Shown here: piece after piece, positions 5,293 to 10,966 of the stretch
Numbering within the stretch: the first letter of the stretch is position 1
How the letters are laid out: each line of letters begins with the position of its first letter
NCBI GenBank assembly: GCA_050011415.1
Contig: JBEKJD010000082.1
Span: 1 to 11,256, forward strand
DNA length: 11,256 bases
Direction: 5' to 3'
Origin: JADFXI01 sp050011415
GTDB taxonomy: Bacteria; Nitrospirota; Thermodesulfovibrionia; Thermodesulfovibrionales; Dissulfurispiraceae
Translations under genes and position numbers: made by a program
The notes under the pieces: model-generated
Databases searched by the model: none
Told to the model about the DNA's origin: nothing
The model's input: the letters and a program-made list of their open reading frames with translations, nothing else

Positions 5293-7147
5293 AGAGATCA
5301 ATTGTTTTGTACCCGCTGCCGGTCTTGGCGAGCGAATGAGGCCGATTACCGATTGTATACCCAAGCCGCTCCTGCCGATATTGGGCATGCCGGTGCTGGG
5401 ACATGTGCTCGAAAAACTATCCCGGCTCCCTGTGCGTCAAATCGGCGTCAATCTGCACTATAAAAAAGAAGCGATTATGGACTGGATAGAGAAATCGCCG
5501 TACAAGGATACGGTGCTTTATTTCCCCGAGGACCCCGTATTGGATACAGGAGGCGCGCTGAAGAACGCCGGACCGTTCCTGTCCGGCAGCAGCATATTTC
5601 TTGTTCATAATTCAGACATCCTGTCGGACATTGATTTGGCGAGGCTGCTGGACCACCACAATGCTTCGGGGAATATGGTGACGCTCGCTGTGCACGATTG
5701 CAAACGTTTTAATACACTTGCAGTGGACGGCAGGGGCTGTCTTAAAGGAGTGATAGCCAGGGGGTATCGGACTGATGTTTCAAAAGAACGGGTTGCTGCA
5801 TATACCGGCATCGCAGTCTATGACATGGAATTCCTCAAGTTTCTCCCGGAGGGCAAATCCAGTGTTGTTGATGCCTGGATAAAAGCCGCGGCCTCAGGAT
5901 GCACTATCGGGACGATGGACGTAACAGGGGCCTACTGGGCTGATATAGGGACGCCTGCCGCCTATGCCTCAGCTGTTTTCGATTCATTGCGGGCAGATGG
6001 CGAGACCGTTTATTTTCACCCTGAATCAGGCGGCTGTTCAGAAGCCAGGATCGATGGTCATAATGTGGTAGAAAAGGGGTGCAGTATCGGGCCGGGAGCT
6101 TCGCTCAGAAATTGTATTGTTCTGCCGGGGGGCGTTGCTGTTCGCGGAGCTTACGAGAACTGTATCATTGGACCGGATTTTGCTCTCTCATTTGTCGAAT
6201 CCGCGACAGTGGCGACATTGGCAGACGGCGCAACGCTGATTGGCGTCGGCGGGTCTGACAGGAAATATTTCAGAGTGGAAAGGGATGGGGAAACAGCGGT
6301 GATGATGAAATGCGCGGCAGGCGATCCCGATTTCGCCCGGCATATAGAATACACACTTTTTTTCCGGAAATTCGCTTTGCCCATGCCCGGGCTCATAAGC
6401 GTGGATGCTGAAAAGATGAGCGCGCTTTTTGAAGACCTCGGGGACATTTCCCTGTATAGCTGGTTGAAGTGCCCGCGCACAGGCAGTCAGGTGGAGCGGG
6501 TGTACAGGAAGGCACTCGACGTACTGGTGACGCTCCACGGCACGGTAACCGATAATGTCGGCGAATGCCCTCTCCTTGCAAACAGGATATTTGATCATGA
6601 TCACCTGCGCTGGGAGACCGCATATTTTATGGAGAGGTTTGTTGTTGGCCTGAGGTGTATGTCCATCCCGGATGCAGCTATGCTTGACTATGAATTCAAT
6701 AGCCTGGCCCTGAAAGTCGATGCGTTTCCCAAGGCGGTTGTTCACCGCGACTTCCAGTCACAGAACATTATGATCACGCAAACTGAGAGTCCCGGGATTA
6801 TCGACTATCAGGGGGCGCGGATGGCCCCTCCTGCCTATGATGTTGTTTCACTCCTCTGGGACCCGTACTATCGGCTGGACGACGCAATGCGGGCCGGTCT
6901 TATAGGCTATTATATGGACTGCATGAATGCCGGAGGTTCCGATGTTGCGAAGTTTATGGAAACGCTGCTCCCCTGCCGCTTGCAGCGCCACATGCAGGCG
7001 CTGGGGGCATATGGTTTCCTTTCTTCAGTGAAGGGGAAAAAATACTTTCTGAAGCATGTCCCCGAAGCCTTGAGAATGCTCAAGGAAGAGACGGCCCTGG
7101 CCGGTGATGAGTACCCGGCGCTATATGCATTGGTAATGAAATTGTGA
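5285..7147 (+). CDS. MurU-AmgK-like fusion: sugar-1-phosphate nucleotidyltransferase / anomeric sugar kinase
   Basis: Two enzymes are joined in one 620-residue chain. Residues 1-240 are a nucleotidyltransferase with the nucleotide-binding signature AAGLGERMRPITDCIPKP (11-28), DTGGAL (87-92), NSD (109-111) and WADIGTP (218-224), like MurU, which makes UDP-MurNAc from MurNAc-1-P. Residues 255-300 contain a few left-handed beta-helix hexapeptides. Residues 322-620 are an aminoglycoside-phosphotransferase-type kinase resembling AmgK, the anomeric MurNAc/GlcNAc kinase: GGSDRKYFRV (322-331), Lys342 in VMMKC, EDLGD (383-387), the catalytic loop HRDFQSQN (487-494), metal-binding DYQGAR (507-512), and LQRHMQALGAYG near the C-terminus. 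ATG 5285 is chosen because AGAAGAAG lies about 11 bases upstream; ATG 5261 has no ribosome-binding site and would add eight residues. The frame is open across both domains, so this is a true fusion. Specificity for MurNAc is inferred from the domain pair and the NamZ neighbour; another hexose remains possible. Confidence 0.85.
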   Translation: MRKEINCFVPAAGLGERMRPITDCIPKPLLPILGMPVLGHVLEKLSRLPVRQIGVNLHYKKEAIMDWIEKSPYKDTVLYFPEDPVLDTGGALKNAGPFLSGSSIFLVHNSDILSDIDLARLLDHHNASGNMVTLAVHDCKRFNTLAVDGRGCLKGVIARGYRTDVSKERVAAYTGIAVYDMEFLKFLPEGKSSVVDAWIKAAASGCTIGTMDVTGAYWADIGTPAAYASAVFDSLRADGETVYFHPESGGCSEARIDGHNVVEKGCSIGPGASLRNCIVLPGGVAVRGAYENCIIGPDFALSFVESATVATLADGATLIGVGGSDRKYFRVERDGETAVMMKCAAGDPDFARHIEYTLFFRKFALPMPGLISVDAEKMSALFEDLGDISLYSWLKCPRTGSQVERVYRKALDVLVTLHGTVTDNVGECPLLANRIFDHDHLRWETAYFMERFVVGLRCMSIPDAAMLDYEFNSLALKVDAFPKAVVHRDFQSQNIMITQTESPGIIDYQGARMAPPAYDVVSLLWDPYYRLDDAMRAGLIGYYMDCMNAGGSDVAKFMETLLPCRLQRHMQALGAYGFLSSVKGKKYFLKHVPEALRMLKEETALAGDEYPALYALVMKL

Positions 7148-7158
7148 GATAATAATTC

Positions 7159-7512
7159 ATGAGTAAAAGCCTGCAAGCCATAACTGATAAACTCCTTGTA
7201 TTCCGCAGGGAAAGGGATTGGGAACAGTTCCACACGCACAAAGACCTCGCAATCTCCATTGTCCTGGAGGCAGCGGAATTATTAGAGGAATTTCAGTGGA
7301 AAAACGACGGGGAGATAAAGCGCTATCTGCAAGAGGGCGGATTGTCCCGCGTCAGCGAGGAGATTGCCGACATTGCCATTTATGTTGCGATTCTCTCTCA
7401 TGACCTCGGCATAGATCTGCTTGAGGAGATGGAGAAAAAGATCAGGAAGAACGAGGAAAAGTACCCGGTCGGGAAATCAAAGGGATCGGCAAAGAAATAC
7501 GATAAACTGTGA
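7159..7512 (+). CDS. MazG-like nucleotide pyrophosphohydrolase
   Basis: This small all-alpha NTP pyrophosphatase (117 residues) belongs to the MazG/RS21-C6 (dCTPase-like) group, which hydrolyses non-canonical or excess (d)NTPs to the monophosphate and pyrophosphate. The metal-binding signature is complete: EAAE (Glu37, Glu40) followed by EIAD (Glu68, Asp71), on two helices. The conserved N-terminal RRERDWEQFHT and a basic C-terminal tail are also present. It starts 11 bases after the fusion gene and has only a weak GTGAG ribosome-binding site, so it is probably translated from the operon mRNA. Its substrate, and whether its presence beside a nucleotide-sugar synthase matters, cannot be told from sequence. 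Confidence 0.88.
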   Translation: MSKSLQAITDKLLVFRRERDWEQFHTHKDLAISIVLEAAELLEEFQWKNDGEIKRYLQEGGLSRVSEEIADIAIYVAILSHDLGIDLLEEMEKKIRKNEEKYPVGKSKGSAKKYDKL

Positions 7513-7542
7513 GGTAATGGAAGACAGGAAAAGGAGAACAGT

Positions 7543-8553
7543 ATGAAGGTTTTTGAGATCAGGGACAATTTCGGCATCGATAACCTGGTACTCGCCGAGC
7601 GTCCTCAGCCCTCGCCCGGCCATGGACAGATACTTGTGAAGGTGCGGGCAGTATCTGTCAATTACCGGGACCTTCTGGTTGTAAAGGGCCTCTACAATCC
7701 AAAGCTCCATTTGCCCCTTATCCCGTTCTCGGACGGAGCCGGGGATGTCGTTGCTGCCGGTGATGGCGTTTCACGGGTAAAGGTCGGCGACCGCGTTGCA
7801 GCCATCTTCATGCAAACCTGGCTATCCGGTGAACTGACCGAGTCCAATGCGAGGTCTGCCTTGGGCGGGGGAATCGACGGAATGCTGGCTGAGTACGTGG
7901 TCCTTCATGAAGATGGCGTCGTACACATCCCCGAGCACTTATCCTATGAAGAGGCTGCCACGCTCCCCTGCGCGGCCGTTACAGCCTGGAATGCTGTCAT
8001 TGAGGCGGGACTGAAATTAGGAGAAAACGTGCTGGTGCTCGGAACAGGCGGGGTCTCTCTTTTTGCGCTTCAGTTTGCCCAGCTTGCCGGAGCAAATGTG
8101 ATAGTCACGTCCAGCAGTGACGAAAAACTAATGAGGGCACGCCAACTCGGGGCTAAGGGCTGCATTAACTATAAGAAAGAGAGCGACTGGGACCAGCGGG
8201 CAAGGGAGCTTACGGGAGGAACGGGCGTGGATCTTGTAGTAGAGGTAGGAGGCGCCGGCACCCTGACACAATCCCTAAAGGCCGTCCGCCCGGGAGGACG
8301 AATCAGCTTGATCGGGGTCTTGACGGGGACTGCCGGGACCATAAATCCTCTGCCGATTGTCATGAAAAAGATCCGGATAGACGGTATATTCGTTGGTTCA
8401 CGTGAGGTATTCGAGTCGATGAACCGGGCTATCAGCCTGCACCGCCTGCATCCCGTGGTGGATCGTGTCTTCTCCTTCGAGGAGAGCGGGCAGGCTTTGA
8501 GGCACATGGAGAGCGGCACACACTTTGGCAAGATCTGTATCAAAATAGCCTGA
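7543..8553 (+). CDS. Zinc-free MDR oxidoreductase (quinone-oxidoreductase-like alcohol dehydrogenase family)
   Basis: This 336-residue member of the medium-chain dehydrogenase/reductase superfamily has an N-terminal GroES-like domain (about 1-125) and a Rossmann domain with the nucleotide-binding loop GTGGVS (167-172). The VNYRDLLVVKGLY segment (39-51) lacks the Cys that holds catalytic zinc in alcohol dehydrogenases, and the structural-zinc cysteine cluster is absent, so it groups with quinone oxidoreductase-like, NADPH-dependent reductases. Other family blocks are IPFSDGAGDVV (60-70) and the VGDRV turn (81-85). A strong AAGGAG at 7531-7536 sits six bases before the ATG, and the gene lies 30 bp after the MazG-like gene, so it is probably the last gene of the operon. 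Substrate unknown. Confidence 0.9.
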   Translation: MKVFEIRDNFGIDNLVLAERPQPSPGHGQILVKVRAVSVNYRDLLVVKGLYNPKLHLPLIPFSDGAGDVVAAGDGVSRVKVGDRVAAIFMQTWLSGELTESNARSALGGGIDGMLAEYVVLHEDGVVHIPEHLSYEEAATLPCAAVTAWNAVIEAGLKLGENVLVLGTGGVSLFALQFAQLAGANVIVTSSSDEKLMRARQLGAKGCINYKKESDWDQRARELTGGTGVDLVVEVGGAGTLTQSLKAVRPGGRISLIGVLTGTAGTINPLPIVMKKIRIDGIFVGSREVFESMNRAISLHRLHPVVDRVFSFEESGQALRHMESGTHFGKICIKIA

Positions 8554-8567
8554 GGCAGGAAGGCCGA

Positions 8568-8597
8568 CTGGATTCCGGGTCAAGCCCGGAATGACGA
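8568..8597. repeat. Palindromic intergenic unit, possible terminator after the operon
   Basis: Perfect 8-bp arms ATTCCGGG (8572-8579) and CCCGGAAT (8585-8592) flank a TCAAG loop, inside the context CTGG...GACG. Elements of the form GGATTCCGGGTCAAGCCCGG followed by AATGACG are, to my recollection, dispersed in many copies in several proteobacterial and related genomes. The hairpin lies 18 bp after the oxidoreductase stop and could end transcription or protect the mRNA 3' end, but no T-run follows it on the + strand. Confidence 0.6.
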
Positions 8598-8686
8598 CAA
8601 AAAATGTAAAGAACTGTTAGGGACAGGACACTATCTGCATATCAGCTGCAGTGTTGTTTTCCAAAATAATCCGTTAAAATCGATTT

Positions 8687-8824
8687 GTTAATTTTCGGGT
8701 TATCTCCTGGGGAGTCTCCCGGTACATAACGTATAAGTTACTCCCCGGATATGGCAGATTAGCAAAGTTGCAGAAGCATCAAACATTTTCTGTTTGAAGT
8801 TCACTGATCAGTAAAACTTTTTTT
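8687..8824 (+). ncRNA. Candidate structured RNA or leader ending in a terminator-like hairpin
   Basis: A bulged hairpin pairs TCC plus GGGGAG (8705-8707, 8709-8714) with CTCCCC plus GGA (8741-8749), and a small TAAC/GTTA stem (8727-8730, 8737-8740) abuts it inside. A perfect TCAAACA/TGTTTGA hairpin follows (8779-8785, 8791-8797). A suboptimal promoter could start it (TTGTTT 8654-8659, TAAAAT 8675-8680, spacing 15). I recognise no known riboswitch or small-RNA family. The strand and the existence of a transcript are inferred from the order of hairpins and the T-run. Confidence 0.22.
8798..8824 (+). terminator. Weak Rho-independent terminator-like hairpin
   Basis: AGTT (8798-8801) pairs with AACT (8815-8818), and ACT/AGT (8803-8805, 8810-8812) closes a GATC loop within the perfect palindrome ACTGATCAGT. 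Seven T follow (8818-8824). The stem is short and AU-rich, so it may be inefficient or conditional. Confidence 0.35.
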
Positions 8825-8851
8825 GCATTACAAGAAAATATCGGGTAAAAT
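8823..8851 (+). promoter_or_regulatory. Predicted sigma70-type promoter of the GGCT-like gene
   Basis: TTGCAT (8823-8828) and TAAAAT (8846-8851) are separated by exactly 17 bases in very AT-rich DNA. Transcription would begin near 8858, leaving a leader of about 44 bases that contains the GGGGGAG ribosome-binding site. Confidence 0.45.
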
Positions 8852-8901
8852 TATATCAAAAACTATAAATTGACCGGCAATATAACGTGGGGGAGATATA
8901 T

Positions 8902-9258
8902 ATGGTTAATGTTTTTATTCATGGAAATATGCGAAGTCGCGGCAAAGATAATAAATTTATTTCAGGTGCTATACTGCTGGGTCATGCAGAAACCAAGTCT
9001 GATTTTGCTTTGGTTTTGATTAAAGGAGACCCATATGTGACTAAACGACCCGTGAGCAAAATTAAAGGAGAGGTATACTCTGTAGACGACAATTTACTTG
9101 GGCTGATCGATAGATTAAATAAACATAAAAGAATTACCAGGAGAGAACTTGTGAATGTAAGATTGGAAGACGGTCACGAGACTGAGGCATGGATGTACTT
9201 TTATACGGAGCCTTTAAATAATTCTGTCCTTGTGGAATCAGGAGACTATTTATTTTAA
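8902..9258 (+). CDS. Gamma-glutamylcyclotransferase-fold (AIG2/GGCT-like) protein, probably not a canonical cyclotransferase
   Basis: This 118-residue protein matches the GGCT/AIG2-like fold, whose active members release 5-oxoproline from gamma-glutamyl compounds. The pattern is recognisable: an N-terminal strand VNVFIHGNMRSRG (residues 2-14), LGHAETKSDFALVL (26-39), KGEVYSVDD (55-63), LIDRLNKHKRITRREL (68-83) and a closing AWMYFY (96-101). Two key places are unusual. The substrate-loop motif, usually YGTL or YGSL, is HGNM (7-10), and the position of the catalytic Glu in the usual LD-x-LE is Asn73. The ATG at 8902 is preferred because GGGGGAG (8889-8895) lies six bases upstream; a GTG at 8887 would include this site. 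It stands alone between two predicted promoters. The fold assignment is fairly secure; function is unknown. Confidence 0.72.
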   Translation: MVNVFIHGNMRSRGKDNKFISGAILLGHAETKSDFALVLIKGDPYVTKRPVSKIKGEVYSVDDNLLGLIDRLNKHKRITRRELVNVRLEDGHETEAWMYFYTEPLNNSVLVESGDYLF

Positions 9259-9329
9259 GCCGGATGGAACGAGAATTCATAACGCCCGGCATTTCACAAA
9301 ACAAAGGGGAAAATTGTATACATACCGGC

Positions 9330-9357
9330 TTGATACCAGTTCGAGGGGCTTTATAGT
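9330..9357 (+). promoter_or_regulatory. Predicted sigma70-type promoter of the hemerythrin gene
   Basis: TTGATA (9330-9335) and TATAGT (9352-9357), each 5 of 6 to consensus, are 16 bases apart. Transcription would start near 9364, giving a 5' leader of about 67 bases. This makes the hemerythrin and receiver-like genes a likely separate two-gene operon. Confidence 0.5.
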
Positions 9358-9430
9358 GATGTGTTTCAAAAAACAGATTAATATAAGCTAACATCCTTTG
9401 CAGATCCAGGCAATCAGGAGGTGATATGGT

Positions 9431-9838
9431 ATGCAGTTAGTTGAATGGAAAGGTGAGATGAGCGTTAACGTCAAGGAATTTGACGCCCACCACAAAAAAT
9501 TGATTGCGCTTGCCAATAAACTTCACGACGCTATTGTGGAAAAGAGAGGCTCCGCTGTTATAGGAGATATATTAGCTGTGGTTTCCAATTATACAATGTA
9601 TCATTTCTTTGCAGAGGAAGAATTGATGGATAAATATGAATATCCTGAAACCATACGGCATAGAGAGGAACACATCAAACTAACGGAGAAAACGCTGCAG
9701 TTAGTGGAGGATTTCAGGAACGATAAAGATGGCATAGAAAAAGAAGTGCTTGATTTCCTGAGGGAGTGGATAAACCATCATATTTTTGGGACTGATAAAA
9801 AGTATGGTCCTTTTTTTAACAGCAAGGGTATTGTATAA
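9431..9838 (+). CDS. Bacteriohemerythrin
   Basis: This single-domain bacterial hemerythrin (135 residues) is a four-helix bundle that binds O2 at a non-haem di-iron site. All seven expected ligands are present: His21 (in DAHHKKL), His58 and Glu62 (HFFAE), His77 and His81 (HREEH), His117 and Asp122 (HIFGTD). The N-terminal VEWKGEMSVNVKEFD and C-terminal WINHHIFGTDKKYGPFF are typical. A near-perfect AGGAGGTGAT ribosome-binding site (9416-9425) precedes the ATG by five bases; an out-of-frame ATG at 9426 overlaps it and is not used. It has no signal peptide or extra domain, so it is cytoplasmic. Likely roles are O2 storage, delivery, scavenging or sensing. It lies 20 bp before a receiver-like gene, which hints at signalling. 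Confidence 0.95.
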   Translation: MQLVEWKGEMSVNVKEFDAHHKKLIALANKLHDAIVEKRGSAVIGDILAVVSNYTMYHFFAEEELMDKYEYPETIRHREEHIKLTEKTLQLVEDFRNDKDGIEKEVLDFLREWINHHIFGTDKKYGPFFNSKGIV

Positions 9839-9858
9839 ACTCAGCATAGGGGAGATCA

Positions 9859-10281
9859 GTGGGTAACAAATCTGTCTTTGTATGTGTGCAAAAGGACATT
9901 GTGCATCCTTTAAACTGGTCTTTCAGAGAATTTGACGATCGGCTTGCGGTAAAATATTTTGACAAAATCAAACAACTTGAAAGCACACTTGCAAATGAAG
10001 ACTGCTCTGTCTTAATCCTTGATTCAATGGTCGCAAATGAACCTACGCTTCAATTCGCAATGGAGCTTAAGAATAACAAGCCTTCTATTAAAATCATACT
10101 TGCGGTATCTATAGGGACCAAAAAAGAAGAGATAGTAGATATCATTAATTTAAAAATAGTCAGTGGTGTTTTGATAAGACCTTTTACAGTCGAACAGGTA
10201 TCGGACTATATTTATAAATTATGCGGTATCCCGAAACCGGCAGATATCCCGTGGTTTATGCAGACAGGGAAAAAACTTTGA
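9859..10281 (+). CDS. Degenerate response-regulator receiver (CheY-like) domain protein
   Basis: This 140-residue protein looks like a stand-alone receiver domain with a diverged phosphorylation site. The beta3 strand with the phospho-acceptor position is kept as VLILDSMVAN (Asp55). The beta4 region is KIILAVSIG (78-86), with Ser84 at the usual Thr/Ser place. The usual beta5 Lys-Pro is Arg107-Pro108 in GVLIRPFTVEQV. The acidic pair expected after beta1 is missing: VFVCVQKD (6-13) replaces the usual VDDD-type end. A longer beta1-alpha1 segment and a C-terminal tail after KLCG add about 20 residues. The start is GTG, with GGGGAG four bases upstream (9849-9854). No DNA-binding or output domain is present. 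The 20 bp gap implies co-expression with the hemerythrin gene. The fold call is moderate; phosphorylation is doubtful. Confidence 0.65.
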   Translation: MGNKSVFVCVQKDIVHPLNWSFREFDDRLAVKYFDKIKQLESTLANEDCSVLILDSMVANEPTLQFAMELKNNKPSIKIILAVSIGTKKEEIVDIINLKIVSGVLIRPFTVEQVSDYIYKLCGIPKPADIPWFMQTGKKL

Positions 10282-10393
10282 GGTGAAGTTAATCCTTATC
10301 TGTTTTTTCAGCTTATTCAGGTAAAACTTCAACTCCGGCCGAATTTTGGCGTCTATTGGTACTCGTGTTATACATGATTTCAAGGACCGCTTC

Positions 10394-10415
10394 GCGAGAG
10401 TGTTCAGCTTCTCGC
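10394..10415 (+). promoter_or_regulatory. Hairpin upstream of def
   Basis: GCGAGA (10394-10399) and TCTCGC (10410-10415) form a perfect 6-bp stem with a 10-base loop, between the receiver-like gene and def. With no T-run it is not a clear terminator. If transcription came from the weak TTGGCG-N17-TATACA pair at 10346-10374, the hairpin would sit in the def leader. Confidence 0.3.
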
Positions 10416-10432
10416 CGGCTCCGGGATTATGT

Positions 10433-10438
10433 TATAAT
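10433..10438 (+). promoter_or_regulatory. Consensus -10 box immediately before def
   Basis: A perfect TATAAT ends five bases before the def ATG. A start seven bases downstream of it would coincide with the ATG, giving a leaderless mRNA, which agrees with the absence of any ribosome-binding site. No recognisable -35 box lies 16-18 bases upstream, so the assignment is tentative. Confidence 0.35.
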
Positions 10439-10443
10439 TTTAT

Positions 10444-10962
10444 ATGGCTGTATTGGAGATCAAGAAGTATCCTGAAGAGGTCCTAAGGAAGAAGGCAGCG
10501 CCTGTTAAAGGCATGGATGATGCGCTGCAGCATCTTATTGACGATATGATCGAGACCATGTATGCCGCTCCGGGCGTCGGGCTTGCCGCTCCGCAGGTTG
10601 GGATTTCAAAAAGGCTCATTGTCATAGATGTGAGCGTGAGGGAAAGTAAGCAGCCCCTTATTGTGCTTGTCAATCCACAGATTGTTGAAGCGGACGGATT
10701 TGAGGAATTTGAAGAAGGATGCCTCAGTGTTCCTGAATATACTGCTGTCATCACAAGAGCGGAAAGGATAAAGGTCAATGGCCTTGACAGGAACGGGGTC
10801 TCTGTAGAAATAGAGGCAGCCGGCCTTTTGGCGCGGGCGCTTCAACACGAGATTGACCATCTTGACGGAGTATTGTTTATAGACAGATTGAGTTCAATCA
10901 AGAGGGAATTTTTCAAGAAGCGGTACCGTAAAACACTGAGAGAGCTCCACGCAGGTACGTAA
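10444..10962 (+). CDS. def: Peptide deformylase
   Basis: Peptide deformylase removes the formyl group from the N-terminal methionine of nascent proteins at the ribosome exit, using a bound metal, usually Fe2+. The 172-residue protein carries all three signature motifs: GVGLAAPQ (44-51), EGCLSVP (91-97, metal ligand Cys93) and HEIDH (135-139, ligands His135 and His139 with catalytic Glu136). The N-terminus MAVLEIKKYPEEVLRKKA is typical and fixes the start at this ATG, although the preceding bases contain no Shine-Dalgarno sequence. fmt follows after four bases, the classical def-fmt pair that adds and removes the formyl group. Confidence 0.97.
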   Translation: MAVLEIKKYPEEVLRKKAAPVKGMDDALQHLIDDMIETMYAAPGVGLAAPQVGISKRLIVIDVSVRESKQPLIVLVNPQIVEADGFEEFEEGCLSVPEYTAVITRAERIKVNGLDRNGVSVEIEAAGLLARALQHEIDHLDGVLFIDRLSSIKREFFKKRYRKTLRELHAGT

Positions 10963-10966
10963 CCTT

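Larger units (their letters stand above)
8554..8886. other. 333 bp non-coding region with several hairpins
   Basis: No convincing gene is seen here on either strand. In order it holds a GC-rich palindromic repeat (8568-8597), a CTGCA/TGCAG hairpin (8635-8651), a long bulged hairpin (8705-8749), a 7-bp hairpin (8779-8797), a weak terminator-like hairpin with a run of seven T (8798-8824) and a sigma70-like promoter (8823-8851). From about 8650 the DNA becomes strikingly AT-rich compared with the preceding gene. Confidence 0.6.

Noticed and set aside
4798..5388. Open frame of 196 codons on the - strand across the NamZ/fusion junction
   Set aside because: It is antisense to well-supported coding sequence, and its composition looks like a shadow of the real frames.
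8752..8772. Sigma54-like TGGCA...TTGCA
   Set aside because: The GG and GC elements are not 10 bases apart, so it does not fit a -24/-12 promoter.
8640..8886. Known riboswitch such as cyclic-di-GMP, cobalamin, TPP or SAM
   Set aside because: None of the conserved core sequences of these families was found in this stretch.
9259..9290. GCCGG/CCGGC pairing after the GGCT-like gene
   Set aside because: Only five pairs, a loop of about 22 bases and no T-run; too weak to call a terminator.
10284..10331. TGAAGTT/AACTTCA pairing after the receiver-like gene as a terminator
   Set aside because: The 34-base loop is too long and no T-run follows the second arm.
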